Origin: a virus | Length of the DNA stretch: 29,447 bases | Virus record (IMG/VR): IMGVR_UViG_3300047461_000038 | Coordinates: 1 to 29,447 of that record | Direction: 5' to 3' (one strand) | Shown: in pieces, positions 19,803 to 28,940 of the stretch | Layout of the letters: each line of letters starts with the position of its first letter | Position numbering within the stretch: the stretch's first letter is position 1 | The notes under the pieces: generated by a model | The model's database searches: none | Told to the model about the DNA's origin: nothing | Seen by the model: the letters and a program-made list of their open reading frames with translations, nothing else | Position numbers and translations under genes: made by a program

Positions 19803-21760
19803 TGGCAGAACAAGAACTACTTGAACGCCCACGTTACCAAGATTATCCTCTAGGTAGAAAAGACCCTGCGTATCACGAAGCAATAGCAAGATGGAATGCT
19901 CAAGAAAGAAATATAGAATATGTTCCATTAGAAAGTCAAATAGAACAACAGTTGGCTGAAGATGCAAACTTCATGGAGGTTACGGAATTAGTGGGTAATA
20001 TACCCGCTTTAGATGATACGAATACGCATCCTACGGATGGTACTGCTCCTGTTGAATATATAGGAAACCCTGCTTATCCTGTTCAAGAGAATTACTCAAG
20101 TTTTACTACTGACCCCGCGCCTCAAGGTGCAGGAGGTTTTTACGCTGAACAGCAGATGCGGGAACAAGAAATAAAAGAATTTGAAGAAGACACACTAGCT
20201 GAAAATATTAGATATGCGGGATTAACTGATTACGAAAGAATACAGGAAGATATGCACAATCCTCAAGATTTAATCCCTCTTAGACAGCAAAATGTTGACG
20301 GATTGTATGCGGCATTTCAGGCAGGGCAAGGTAAGGTTTTTGAGCAAGGTTTTAGAGCCTCTAGCAGTCAAGATAAAATAGCTTTGTATTATAAATTTTA
20401 TCAAGATGGTACTTTTGATAAACAACAGTATAAAGAGATTGTTGCCTCACAGCTTCAGCTTGACAACCCCGACATGGTATATTACTATGATGATGAGGAC
20501 TTGTTTGTAACACCAAAAAATCCTAATCAAATAACTGGTAAGTCTCAAGGTCAGATAGTTTTATTTCCCTCAGATATTCCTTCAGAAAGTCTAATGGCTG
20601 ATTCAGATGGGAATTTTTTCAATGAAAGTATTTCTCCTGCTCCTTTAGTTGCCCAAGATACTGGTTTAACAAAAGATGAAAAATTTACTTGGACTGTAGG
20701 TGGAACTCTTGCGGCTGTAGACCCTTTAGATGATGACTCTACTTGGGTTAGAGATGTAAGACCTGTCGTACAGATGATGGGTCGTATTGTTCTTGGTATT
20801 GCAACAGGCGGGCAGTCAGAAACATGGTACACTTTATATAAACTGGCTAATGGAGAAACTCTACATGGTCCAGATTATGCTAATTTACTTATAGCAGGAT
20901 TAGAAACCGCAGGTGTAATTGCACCACCAAGCACCACAATAGACCCTGTTACAGGAGTTGAAACAGCTACTGCGGGTGTTGGTCTAGGAAATTTAGATTA
21001 CGAAACAACTGTTGGTGTAGTGAACTATTTAGGTGACGGTAATATAGTAAGTGCCGCTCTTGAATATTCAGGAAGTGACTTTAATCTATTAGAATCTACA
21101 TTTGAAGGGTTAGGGATTAATAACGAAACTTTCGGATTAGACGCAGAAGATTGGGAGAGTATTCTTGACAAAACACAAGAAGCTGGGTTTGCAGGGGAAA
21201 GCATGGGGGATGTGTTTGCACAAGAAGTGGGTGAAGATTACTTAAGTATGGGCGAAGATGCTCTTAAAGAAATAATTCCTCAAGGAGAAACCCCTGATTG
21301 GATAGACACGATTGTTGATACTACTCAAGAAGTAGGTCGTCAGATAGATGAAAATGTAATACAGCCTCTTATTGCTCCTGTAAAAGAAGTAGCAGAAGGT
21401 GCTGAAGTAATTTTAGGTGAGGTAGGTGACTTTGTTGAGCAAAATATAACATCACCAATAGATACCGCAATAGATACCTTTGGAGAAGAAGTTGTTGACC
21501 CTACTTTACAAGCACTAGATGACGCACTCCCTCATGGAGAAACACCAGAAGGACCTGACTTTGGCGATGCACCAGATATAGATTTACCTGATATAGATTT
21601 AGACCTTGATTTAAAAATAGCACAACCTAAAATGACTGACACAGAATCTTTGTTTGAACCAGAGTTAGAGGAAATTTACACAAACGAACTATACCAATTA
21701 CCTAAGCTATTTAGCGATGAAAGATTAAAGGGTATGTTTTCAAGAAAATATAGGATATAA
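19802..21760 (+). CDS. 652-aa putative virion protein
   Basis: Starts MAEQELLERPRYQDYPLGRK. Acidic throughout, with Pro/Thr/Gly-rich stretches. A hydrophobic middle region lies around residues 300-380 (DVRPVVQMMGRIVLGIATGG; YANLLIAGLETAGVIAPP), and a repeat-like end carries PDIDLPDIDLDLDLKI and a basic C-terminus FSRKYRI. No catalytic motif is visible. It lies between the holin and the tail-tube genes. Length, acidic nature and Pro-rich linkers suggest a structural or DNA-ejection protein. I do not recognise a domain. Confidence 0.75.
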   Translation: MAEQELLERPRYQDYPLGRKDPAYHEAIARWNAQERNIEYVPLESQIEQQLAEDANFMEVTELVGNIPALDDTNTHPTDGTAPVEYIGNPAYPVQENYSSFTTDPAPQGAGGFYAEQQMREQEIKEFEEDTLAENIRYAGLTDYERIQEDMHNPQDLIPLRQQNVDGLYAAFQAGQGKVFEQGFRASSSQDKIALYYKFYQDGTFDKQQYKEIVASQLQLDNPDMVYYYDDEDLFVTPKNPNQITGKSQGQIVLFPSDIPSESLMADSDGNFFNESISPAPLVAQDTGLTKDEKFTWTVGGTLAAVDPLDDDSTWVRDVRPVVQMMGRIVLGIATGGQSETWYTLYKLANGETLHGPDYANLLIAGLETAGVIAPPSTTIDPVTGVETATAGVGLGNLDYETTVGVVNYLGDGNIVSAALEYSGSDFNLLESTFEGLGINNETFGLDAEDWESILDKTQEAGFAGESMGDVFAQEVGEDYLSMGEDALKEIIPQGETPDWIDTIVDTTQEVGRQIDENVIQPLIAPVKEVAEGAEVILGEVGDFVEQNITSPIDTAIDTFGEEVVDPTLQALDDALPHGETPEGPDFGDAPDIDLPDIDLDLDLKIAQPKMTDTESLFEPELEEIYTNELYQLPKLFSDERLKGMFSRKYRI

Positions 21761-21762
21761 TA

Positions 21763-22416
21763 ATGACTTACTTGCAAATAATTAATAGTGTATTGCGTAG
21801 GCTGAGAGAAAACGAAACAGATAGTATACAAAATGCTACAGATTCTTACGTTAAACTTATTGGCGACTATGTAAACGACGCTTTAAATATTGTTGAAAAC
21901 GCTTGGGATTGGTCTGCTCTTAGAAAAACAATTACTGTAAATACCACAGAAAATGTAATTAGTTATGCTTTAACTGGAGTAAATAACGAGTTTAAAATAA
22001 TAGATGTAATCAATGATACTTCTAATGTATTTATGCGACCTGCTAGTGTGTCTTGGATGAATAATGTTTATTTAAACCAAGAACCTGCTAAAAGTTCTCC
22101 TGAGTATTATTCTTGGAATGGTGTAAATAGTTCGTCAACACCTCTAGTTGATGTATATCCTAAACCAGATAAGGAGTACACATTAAGATTTAATGTAGTG
22201 GATAGAGAAGGTATAAGGACCAACGACGGTGATGATATACACGTTCCTTCTCTTCCCGTGATTCACTACGCTGTCGCTCTTGCTTCTCGTGAGAGAGGTG
22301 AAACAGGCGGTACTACGGCACAAGAACTGTTTAGCATAGCAGACGCTAGTTTAGCCGATGCTGTTGCTTTTGACGCGGCTAGGTTTCCCTCTGAAACTGT
22401 TTGGAAGGTTTGCTAA
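21763..22416 (+). CDS. Tail tubular protein A / head-tail adaptor (T7 gp11-like)
   Basis: 217 aa. Starts MTYLQIINSVLRRLRENETD, with the helical pattern of gp11/P22 gp4-type adaptors; YVNDALNIVENAWDWSALRK is the conserved helix-WDW turn, followed by a beta-rich middle and a C-terminal helical region (HYAVALASRERGETGGTTAQ; LADAVAFDAARFP). Docks on the portal to connect the tail. AGGA 7 nt before the ATG; TAATG coupling to the next gene. Confidence 0.85.
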   Translation: MTYLQIINSVLRRLRENETDSIQNATDSYVKLIGDYVNDALNIVENAWDWSALRKTITVNTTENVISYALTGVNNEFKIIDVINDTSNVFMRPASVSWMNNVYLNQEPAKSSPEYYSWNGVNSSSTPLVDVYPKPDKEYTLRFNVVDREGIRTNDGDDIHVPSLPVIHYAVALASRERGETGGTTAQELFSIADASLADAVAFDAARFPSETVWKVC

Positions 22417-24011
22417 TGGCACAACAACTACGCAATATAACAATACAAGCACCTGCTTTTGCGGGAATAAACACAGAAGACTCGCCTGTAGATATTGACC
22501 AAACATTTGCTGAACAGGCAAATAACTGCGTAATTGATAAGTTTGGTCGTGTGGGTTCTCGAAAAGGCACGGTAAAGCTAACTACTACAGACCCCTCTTC
22601 GCTTTTAGGAAGTAGTAGGGGGATTGAGGCTGTACACGAGTATGTAAAAAACGATGGCACTAAAACAGTATTTTCTGCGGGTAACAATAAAATATTTACA
22701 GGAACTACTCAGCTAACAGAAGTAACTCTTCCTGCTAATTACACCATAACTGCAAACAACTGGAAAATTGTTACATTTAATAATAATGCTTATTTTTTCC
22801 AAAGAGGTCATAAACCCTTAGTTAGTGTCGCAGGAAGCACTACTTTAGCAGAAGTAGTAGATGGTAGCTATGACGGTCCTCAGGGTAATGAAGTATTAGC
22901 CGCCTATGGTAGACTGTGGGTTGCTGATGTAGAAGACAACAAGCATACTGTATACTGGTCTGATTTGTTAGACGGCTCTGATTTTCATAGCGGTTCGGCA
23001 GGGTCTTTAAATCTAAGCAAAGTATTCCCTACAGGAAACGATGAAATTGTTGCTCTGTCAGCACACAACGGGTTTTTAATTATTTTCTGCAAAAACTCAG
23101 TTATTATTTATCAGGGGGCTGATACTCCTAGTTCTAATACTGCTGATTTTAGAATAGCAGACACTATTGCAGGAGTAGGTTGTGTTGCTAGAGACTCTGT
23201 ACAAAACACAGGTACTGATGTTATTTTTTTAGCAAAGGACGGTGTCCGTAGTTTCAGCAGGGTTGTACAAGAAAAATCAATGCCTATGCGAGACATAAGT
23301 AAGAATGTTAGAACAGACATTATATCTCTTACAGCTAATCAAACACAACCAATAAAATCGGTATATAGTCCTGAGAATGCTTTTTACTTATTAACTTTTC
23401 CCTCTAATAATCAAATATTTTGTTTTGATATGCGAGGGTCTTTACCAAATGGGGCGCACAGGGTTACAACATGGACAGACGTAGACCCGCGTTCCTTAAC
23501 TTGTTTTCAAGACGGCACTGTTTGTTTTGGTAAGGTAGATGGAATATATAAATACGACGAGTACTCGGACGACGGTTCATCGTTTAGAATGACCTACTTT
23601 AGTAACCCCTTGAACTTTGGTGATTCATCTAGGCTTAAGTTTCTTAAAAAGTTTAACATTACTTTTATTGGTAACAAGACATCTAACAGTAATATTAAAT
23701 GGGGATATGACTATACAAACACTTATAATGAACAGCGTATTGAAGGTGCTAATTTAGTAAATGCTGTTTCAGCTGAATACGGTGTAGCTGAGTACGGAAC
23801 AAAAGAAACTACAGAAGATTCACAAGGCAACGTAGGCGACCCTTCGTTCGCAGAATCAGAATATACTTCAGGTATAGATATACAACGTCCCAAAGTAAAC
23901 ACAACAGGAAGTGGTGCTGTTGTTCAGATAGGCATTGAATCTGTGATTGAGGGACAGTCTTTTTCAATTCAACAAATAGATGTACAGGCTCTTTTAGGGA
24001 GAATTATTTAA
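22416..24011 (+). CDS. Tail tubular protein B-like / P22 gp10-like tail stabiliser
   Basis: 531 aa; ATG at 22416 (TAATG with the adaptor gene, GGAAGG upstream). Rich in beta strands in repeating units such as VFSAGNNKIFTGT, WKIVTFNNNAYFFQRGHKPL, LAAYGRLWVADVEDNKHTVY and LIIFCKNSVIIYQGAD, consistent with a beta-propeller. It contains NAFYLLTFPSNNQIFCFDMR, as in phage tail-stabilisation proteins. Together with the gp11-like protein it builds the short tail tube/nozzle. Six-bladed gp12-like or P22 gp10-like remain alternatives. Confidence 0.85.
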   Translation: MAQQLRNITIQAPAFAGINTEDSPVDIDQTFAEQANNCVIDKFGRVGSRKGTVKLTTTDPSSLLGSSRGIEAVHEYVKNDGTKTVFSAGNNKIFTGTTQLTEVTLPANYTITANNWKIVTFNNNAYFFQRGHKPLVSVAGSTTLAEVVDGSYDGPQGNEVLAAYGRLWVADVEDNKHTVYWSDLLDGSDFHSGSAGSLNLSKVFPTGNDEIVALSAHNGFLIIFCKNSVIIYQGADTPSSNTADFRIADTIAGVGCVARDSVQNTGTDVIFLAKDGVRSFSRVVQEKSMPMRDISKNVRTDIISLTANQTQPIKSVYSPENAFYLLTFPSNNQIFCFDMRGSLPNGAHRVTTWTDVDPRSLTCFQDGTVCFGKVDGIYKYDEYSDDGSSFRMTYFSNPLNFGDSSRLKFLKKFNITFIGNKTSNSNIKWGYDYTNTYNEQRIEGANLVNAVSAEYGVAEYGTKETTEDSQGNVGDPSFAESEYTSGIDIQRPKVNTTGSGAVVQIGIESVIEGQSFSIQQIDVQALLGRII

Positions 24012-24571
24012 TGAGTAATTATACTAAATCAACAAACTTTACAGCTAAGGATGCACTCCCTTCTGGCAACTCAAATAAAATTGTCAAGGGGTCTGAAATA
24101 GACGCAGAGTTTAATGCAATAGAAACATCGTCAGCTACCAAGCTAGACAAAACAGGCGGTACTTTAACAGGACTGACAACCATACAACGCGATGCGGGGG
24201 TTTCTCAAGGTGTTCTATTAAAAGTAGAAAACACTAATAGTGATAGTGCTTCAGGTGGTTATATAGAACTAGAAGGCGGTATAGCTACTGTTAATCCTAA
24301 GATAGGCGGCTTTGGTAACTTCTTCGAAATTTTTACAAGTAACAAGAGATTGGCTTTGTTTGGTAAAGGAGGGACTATATCTAGTGCTTGTTTAGTAATG
24401 CACTCAGATTCAGGAACAACGGGTGGTCAGATACATACAGGTTCGGGTAGTCCTGAAACAAACATATCAGCACCTGTTGGTTCGTTGTACATGAGAACAG
24501 ACGGTGGCGCGGGGACATCTTTATATGTTAAAGAGTCTGGTACTGGTAATACTGGATGGGTAGCTAAATAG
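24011..24571 (+). CDS. Small tail fibre protein
   Basis: 186 aa. N-terminus MSNYTKSTNFTAKDALPSGN, then KIVKGSEIDAEFNAIETSSA: a virion-attachment motif common in short phage fibres. KLDKTGGTLTG is the coil-to-shaft turn. The Gly/Ser/Thr-rich middle and end SAPVGSLYMRTDGGAGTSLY, then VKESGTGNTGWVAK, match the C-terminal knob-like piece seen in many tail fibres. No chaperone domain. Possibly an adaptor or side fibre working with the large S74 fibre. TAATG coupling. Confidence 0.85.
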   Translation: MSNYTKSTNFTAKDALPSGNSNKIVKGSEIDAEFNAIETSSATKLDKTGGTLTGLTTIQRDAGVSQGVLLKVENTNSDSASGGYIELEGGIATVNPKIGGFGNFFEIFTSNKRLALFGKGGTISSACLVMHSDSGTTGGQIHTGSGSPETNISAPVGSLYMRTDGGAGTSLYVKESGTGNTGWVAK

Positions 24572-24580
24572 GAGAATATA

Positions 24581-25360
24581 ATGAGCAATGTTTTTGATTT
24601 ATATATTGACGACAGGTCGCTTCAAGAACAACTAGAAGATATACGAGAGCGTCAAGCCGCACTCATGGGTACAGCAGAAGAGTACGGTCGTGAGTCGGCT
24701 GAGATTGCTGAGTTTAAACCCTATACAGTTGCTTCTAGTTTAGGAGGCGCACAGACATCTGTTGACCCCGAAACAGGCGCACTGTCTGTCAGTATAGACA
24801 AAAGTCCTGAAGAATTAGCCTTAGAACAAGATTTGTTGGGCGGTTCAGCTACTATGTTTGAAAGAGCAATGGCTGACCCAAATGTTGCACAAGCTGACTT
24901 ATATGAACAAATTAGAGCCGTACAGCGACCTGAAGAGGAACGTCAGGCTTTGGCTTTAGAAGAGCGTATGTTGTCTCAAGGTCGTATGGGTCTTGGTTCA
25001 GCGACATACGGTGGAACTAGTCCTGAACTATTGGCGCAAGAGCAAGCAAGACAAGAAGCTATGCTTAAGGCTAACTTAAGCGCAAGAACACAGTCTCTGG
25101 CTGAACTAAGTCAGTTTGGTGATATGGGTACTAAAATGCTTGCAGGTGCTTATACTCCGCAAACAGAAGCTATAGGTCTTCTAGGTGCAGGTACTAATGT
25201 AGCACAGCTACAAGACTTAGGTTCACGACAAGGAGCATCCTTGTATAATGCTATGATGCAAAAAGCGTTTGACCCTTATACTACTATGCTTGACGCAGAG
25301 TATGAGTTAAAGAAAAAACGCGATGAAGCATACTACGACGCTATTAAAGACTTATTTTAA
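24581..25360 (+). CDS. Internal virion protein (259 aa)
   Basis: Starts MSNVFDLYIDDRSLQEQLED. Ala/Gln/Glu-rich helices with EFKPYTVASSLGGAQTSVDP and DKSPEELALEQDLLGGSATM, then QALALEERMLSQGRMGLGSA and PELLAQEQARQEAMLKANLS. This pattern (FKP(Y/F)TVxSxxG..., then long Gln-rich helices) is recurrent just before the ejection proteins of marine podoviruses. Likely an inner-capsid/ejection component. GGAG upstream. Confidence 0.75.
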   Translation: MSNVFDLYIDDRSLQEQLEDIRERQAALMGTAEEYGRESAEIAEFKPYTVASSLGGAQTSVDPETGALSVSIDKSPEELALEQDLLGGSATMFERAMADPNVAQADLYEQIRAVQRPEEERQALALEERMLSQGRMGLGSATYGGTSPELLAQEQARQEAMLKANLSARTQSLAELSQFGDMGTKMLAGAYTPQTEAIGLLGAGTNVAQLQDLGSRQGASLYNAMMQKAFDPYTTMLDAEYELKKKRDEAYYDAIKDLF

Positions 25361-25373
25361 TTAGGAGAAAACA

Positions 25374-26858
25374 ATGGCACAACCAGATATTGTAGGAATG
25401 TTTACAGGTATTTCTTCTAAGCCTTTAAGTTATGAAGACAAAGTAGCAAAGAATATTACTAGTAGTGCTTTAGGTTTGTTCGGTAAAGAGTCTAGGGAAG
25501 TTAAACAACAAAGACAACTATCAGACCTAATAGCAGGTTTTGATTCAAGACCACCTGCTGAGCAAAAACAAATTTTAGCACAACTACAGGCTATAGGTCA
25601 GGGTGCTTTAGCGCAACAGTTAGCGGCTCAAGCGCAAGCTACAAAACAAGCTACACAAGCAGGTCAACAGAAACAAGCATTAAAAACTTTTGTTACCTCT
25701 AAGTTAGGTCAAGAGTATGGTCCTTTGGTTGAATCAGGGGCTATAACTGTGGATAACTATAAAGACTTTTTTGGGGATGCAAAGAAAGGAGACAAAAGAT
25801 ACTTAGCTATTGGTAGCAACGCTCTTGACACAGTTACAGGACAATGGCTAGTACCTCCGTCAAAGGATGAAAACTTAGTTAAAGCGGGCGACAAGCTCTA
25901 CAACTTATCAACTGGACAGTGGATAATACCGCCTAAAGAAGACCCACAGACTACAAAGATAACTGAGTATAATTTTTTGAGAGACCAAAATACTAAATTA
26001 GGTCTTCCTACTCCTACTTTTGAAAAGTGGTCTAAAGGAGAAACAAATGAAGTAAGTCCGCAAGCAAGACTTTATTATGAGGCAAAGACAGACCACGAGT
26101 TAAATAATCCAGATACTCCGTTTGGTTATACCCTCGCTGAATGGATAGACAGAAACCAAAAAGCAGACTTAAAAACTGTTGAAATACTAGACCCCTTAAC
26201 AGGTTTTGGTAATTCTTATCTTGTTAATAATGAGGGTGAAAGAGTACAAAACTTAGGTATTACTAAGCTACCTACTTATGAGATTGAAGACAACGATGAT
26301 GGTACTTACTATGTTATGAACAAAACAACAGGTAACAGAGGTAAGAGACACACGACTGTCGAATCAGCAAAGATGGAGCAAGATGCCTTTAATATAACTA
26401 TGAGTAACATCAATCAACTAGATAGTACTCTGGGTATTATTGGGGATGCTAAAGAGTTGGGTCAGGACATGGGTATTACAGGGGCGTTGGTTTATGATGT
26501 CTTTAAAACACTACCTCTGACCGCATCAAGAGAGTTGGCTAATAAAATATCAACAATACAGTCTAACTTAGCTTTTGACAGGCTTGAAAAGATGAGAAAT
26601 GAATCACCAACTGGTGGTGCTTTAGGTCAAGTCAGTAACATGGAATTGAAGTTACTTAAAGATTCTGTGTCGGCTCTTGACCCTTCGGCAGGTGTAGGGG
26701 CGTTCAATGACCAAATTAAAATTGTGGAACAACACTACAACCGTTATAGAGCGTCTTTGATAGGACAAACAGACTTTAGAGTTGCAAACGGCTTTATTTA
26801 TATAATGTCTCCTGATGGAACTCCTCATAAAGTAAAACTAGGAGCAATACAACCATGA
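25374..26858 (+). CDS. Internal virion / DNA-ejection protein (494 aa)
   Basis: Starts MAQPDIVGMFTGISSKPLSY. Residues 45-110 are Gln/Ala-rich helices (ILAQLQAIGQGALAQQLAAQ). A repeated pair, LDTVTGQWLVPPSKDENLVK and NLSTGQWIIPPKEDPQTTK, follows at about 149-195. The C-terminal helical domain includes LKDSVSALDPSAGVGAFNDQ. Together with its two neighbours it probably corresponds to the T7 gp14-16 or P22 gp7/16/20 ejection proteins by position and composition. ATGA overlap with the next gene. No enzyme motif. Confidence 0.78.
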   Translation: MAQPDIVGMFTGISSKPLSYEDKVAKNITSSALGLFGKESREVKQQRQLSDLIAGFDSRPPAEQKQILAQLQAIGQGALAQQLAAQAQATKQATQAGQQKQALKTFVTSKLGQEYGPLVESGAITVDNYKDFFGDAKKGDKRYLAIGSNALDTVTGQWLVPPSKDENLVKAGDKLYNLSTGQWIIPPKEDPQTTKITEYNFLRDQNTKLGLPTPTFEKWSKGETNEVSPQARLYYEAKTDHELNNPDTPFGYTLAEWIDRNQKADLKTVEILDPLTGFGNSYLVNNEGERVQNLGITKLPTYEIEDNDDGTYYVMNKTTGNRGKRHTTVESAKMEQDAFNITMSNINQLDSTLGIIGDAKELGQDMGITGALVYDVFKTLPLTASRELANKISTIQSNLAFDRLEKMRNESPTGGALGQVSNMELKLLKDSVSALDPSAGVGAFNDQIKIVEQHYNRYRASLIGQTDFRVANGFIYIMSPDGTPHKVKLGAIQP

Positions 26859-28906
26859 CGCAAATAGTTACTGACCCACAAGAATTAGAAGACGTACAGA
26901 AACTTTTTGGTACTCCCTCAAGAGCGCAAAATAGCTTGGAACTTCCTTCAACAACACAGGTTACTGACCCCGATGAAATGGAGGAAGTGTTGGAGTTGTT
27001 TGGTGAGCAGGTAGATGCCTCTGAAAGACAGGAACTTCTTGACGATATTACAAATGTTGATGCAGATGAAAATCCTCCTACATGGGCTGACTGGGTTTCC
27101 CCTAGCTTAAGCATAGCAGGTAGTCTGTACGCGGCAGGTAAGGGTTTTTCCCGTGGTCAACAGATTGCTTCTATGATACCGCATCCTGCGGCTCAGGCAA
27201 TCGCTAGACCTGTTTTAGGTACGATAGGTGCGGCTGTGTATACTGCTCCTGTAGTCTTCGGTACTACCTATGCAGGTAATAACATTGAAGACTTAGTGGA
27301 AGGTAGAGAGATTGACCCTGATAGAGCGTTCCAAGAGGCTGTGGATGCCGCTCAGACTGATGCAATCTTAACTTTAGCTTTTCCTGTAGTCGGTCAAACA
27401 GTTAAGCTAGGTTACAAAGCGGGAGAAAAGGGAGTAAGCAAAGCATTTAATTTTGGTAAGGCTAAGTTATCCCCTGAACAGATAGACAAGATAGTAGACT
27501 TCCAGAAAAGACTAAAGAACTTTAACCCTAAAGCTACCTTAACACCTGCGGGTTCTGCGGGAGGTCAGAGTTGGTATAGAAACTGGCTTACTTCTGTGGG
27601 TGCGGTGTCTGCGTTTACCAGAGGACAAATAAACAACTTAGTCAACAACTATGATACGTTCATGGGCAAACAACTTAATGATGTAATACAAAAGTTTAAA
27701 GGGACTACACCTTTTGAACAAGGTAAGGCTGTTCAGACTTTTGTAAATCAAGTAGACATGGCTATTGATGACATTGTTGCTCCTATGTATCAAAGCATTG
27801 AACTAGCGGGTGGTAAAGTACTGGTAAACCCAGTGTCTGCGGGTAGAGAGTTGTACGATGAGTTTCTAACTAAATACAGAGGTGCTATCAAAACTAATCC
27901 TAAAACAGGCGAACCTGTACTAGATGCATCTGGTAATATACAAAGAAACACAGCGTACCCTTCGCAAGAGATTAAGACTGCTGTTGAAGAGTTGAAGAAC
28001 CTGCCTAACGATTTGAGTTTCTTTGAAGCGCACAAAAGATTGTCTATGATTAAGAATAGACTCTATAGAGCGCAAACAACAATGTCGCCAAGTCCACAGC
28101 AAAACGAACTTATAGATATTCTTAAGAAGACTAGGGATATGTATGAGTCAGCAATGGATGATGCGGCTGATGCACTAAACCCTGCTCTTAAGAAAGAATA
28201 CGATAAAGTAACTTCTTTTTACAAGCAAGGTAAAACTAAAGTACAACAGACTTATTTACAAAAACTTTTAGAGGTAGGAGACCCTTCTCAAGTAGGTGCT
28301 TTGCTTACACAAGAAGGTACAGAACTGGGTATTAGACAGCTAAACGACTTAATGAAGTATGCTGACTCCATACGAGGTAACAAGGCTTTAGGGTTCAAAA
28401 GGAAAACTGCTCTAGGCGGAGACCCTCTAAGTAGAGTTCGTAAGGGTTATCTTGAGCAGATGTTTAAGATAGGGGGTGAAGGCGGTCAGAAATCAGTTGA
28501 AATCTTCAGAGAGAAACTGAAAGACCCTAAGTTTAGAGCAACCTTTAATGTTTTGTTTAAAGGTACTGATGTCCCTAAAAGAATGGACTCAATACTAGAC
28601 GATTTAGATATAATAGATGCGGCTCTAGTTAAGGGTCAGGGAATGCAGTTATCTATTGTATCAGCGGAACTTGGTTTGGTGAAAGGTCAAAGAAACTTCT
28701 TAGAAAAATTAAGAGATATGTTTCCAACCATTATGGCTGTTAGAGGGATAAGACAGAAAAGCATAGACTCTTACCTAGATACTCTAAAAACAGTTGCTGA
28801 CGCACAACGTAGTGGTAGTAAAATACCTCAGGAATACTTGATGCGTATACAGAACTTTGAAAACCTAGCAAAAGCAGGTGCGGTTACAGCGGCTTTAGAT
28901 AACTAA
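26855..28906 (+). CDS. Internal virion / DNA-ejection protein (683 aa)
   Basis: Starts MTQIVTDPQELEDVQKLFGT, with two related motifs TDPQELEDVQKLFG and TDPDEMEEVLELFG (about 6-50). Then a hydrophobic Ala/Gly-rich region (about 80-150: SLSIAGSLYAAGKGFSRGQQ; ARPVLGTIGAAVYTAPVVFG) that could enter a membrane, and long helices to the end. Last gene of the virion block; its stop overlaps the A-run of the terminator. By analogy with T7 gp16/gp14 it may form part of the channel that carries DNA across the envelope. No transglycosylase motif seen. Confidence 0.78.
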   Translation: MTQIVTDPQELEDVQKLFGTPSRAQNSLELPSTTQVTDPDEMEEVLELFGEQVDASERQELLDDITNVDADENPPTWADWVSPSLSIAGSLYAAGKGFSRGQQIASMIPHPAAQAIARPVLGTIGAAVYTAPVVFGTTYAGNNIEDLVEGREIDPDRAFQEAVDAAQTDAILTLAFPVVGQTVKLGYKAGEKGVSKAFNFGKAKLSPEQIDKIVDFQKRLKNFNPKATLTPAGSAGGQSWYRNWLTSVGAVSAFTRGQINNLVNNYDTFMGKQLNDVIQKFKGTTPFEQGKAVQTFVNQVDMAIDDIVAPMYQSIELAGGKVLVNPVSAGRELYDEFLTKYRGAIKTNPKTGEPVLDASGNIQRNTAYPSQEIKTAVEELKNLPNDLSFFEAHKRLSMIKNRLYRAQTTMSPSPQQNELIDILKKTRDMYESAMDDAADALNPALKKEYDKVTSFYKQGKTKVQQTYLQKLLEVGDPSQVGALLTQEGTELGIRQLNDLMKYADSIRGNKALGFKRKTALGGDPLSRVRKGYLEQMFKIGGEGGQKSVEIFREKLKDPKFRATFNVLFKGTDVPKRMDSILDDLDIIDAALVKGQGMQLSIVSAELGLVKGQRNFLEKLRDMFPTIMAVRGIRQKSIDSYLDTLKTVADAQRSGSKIPQEYLMRIQNFENLAKAGAVTAALDN

Positions 28907-28930
28907 AAAAAGGGGGGCATTGCGCCCCCT
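28905..28930. terminator. Bidirectional terminator between convergent units
   Basis: AGGGGG (28911-28916) pairs with CCCCCT (28925-28930), extended by C/G next to a short loop. To the left the minus-strand RNA ends in seven U (A-run 28905-28911), a strong terminator for the RNR gene; to the right the plus-strand RNA continues AAGUUUUACUUU. The A-run includes the last bases of the TAA stop of the 683-aa gene. Confidence 0.9.
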
Positions 28931-28940
28931 AAGTTTTACT

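Noticed and set aside
21713-21757. SDERLK near the end of the 652-aa protein, similar to the S74 cleavage motif
   Set aside because: Only about 15 residues follow it; none of the chaperone domain (GVIAQE, LIKEIQ) is present, so the match is probably chance.
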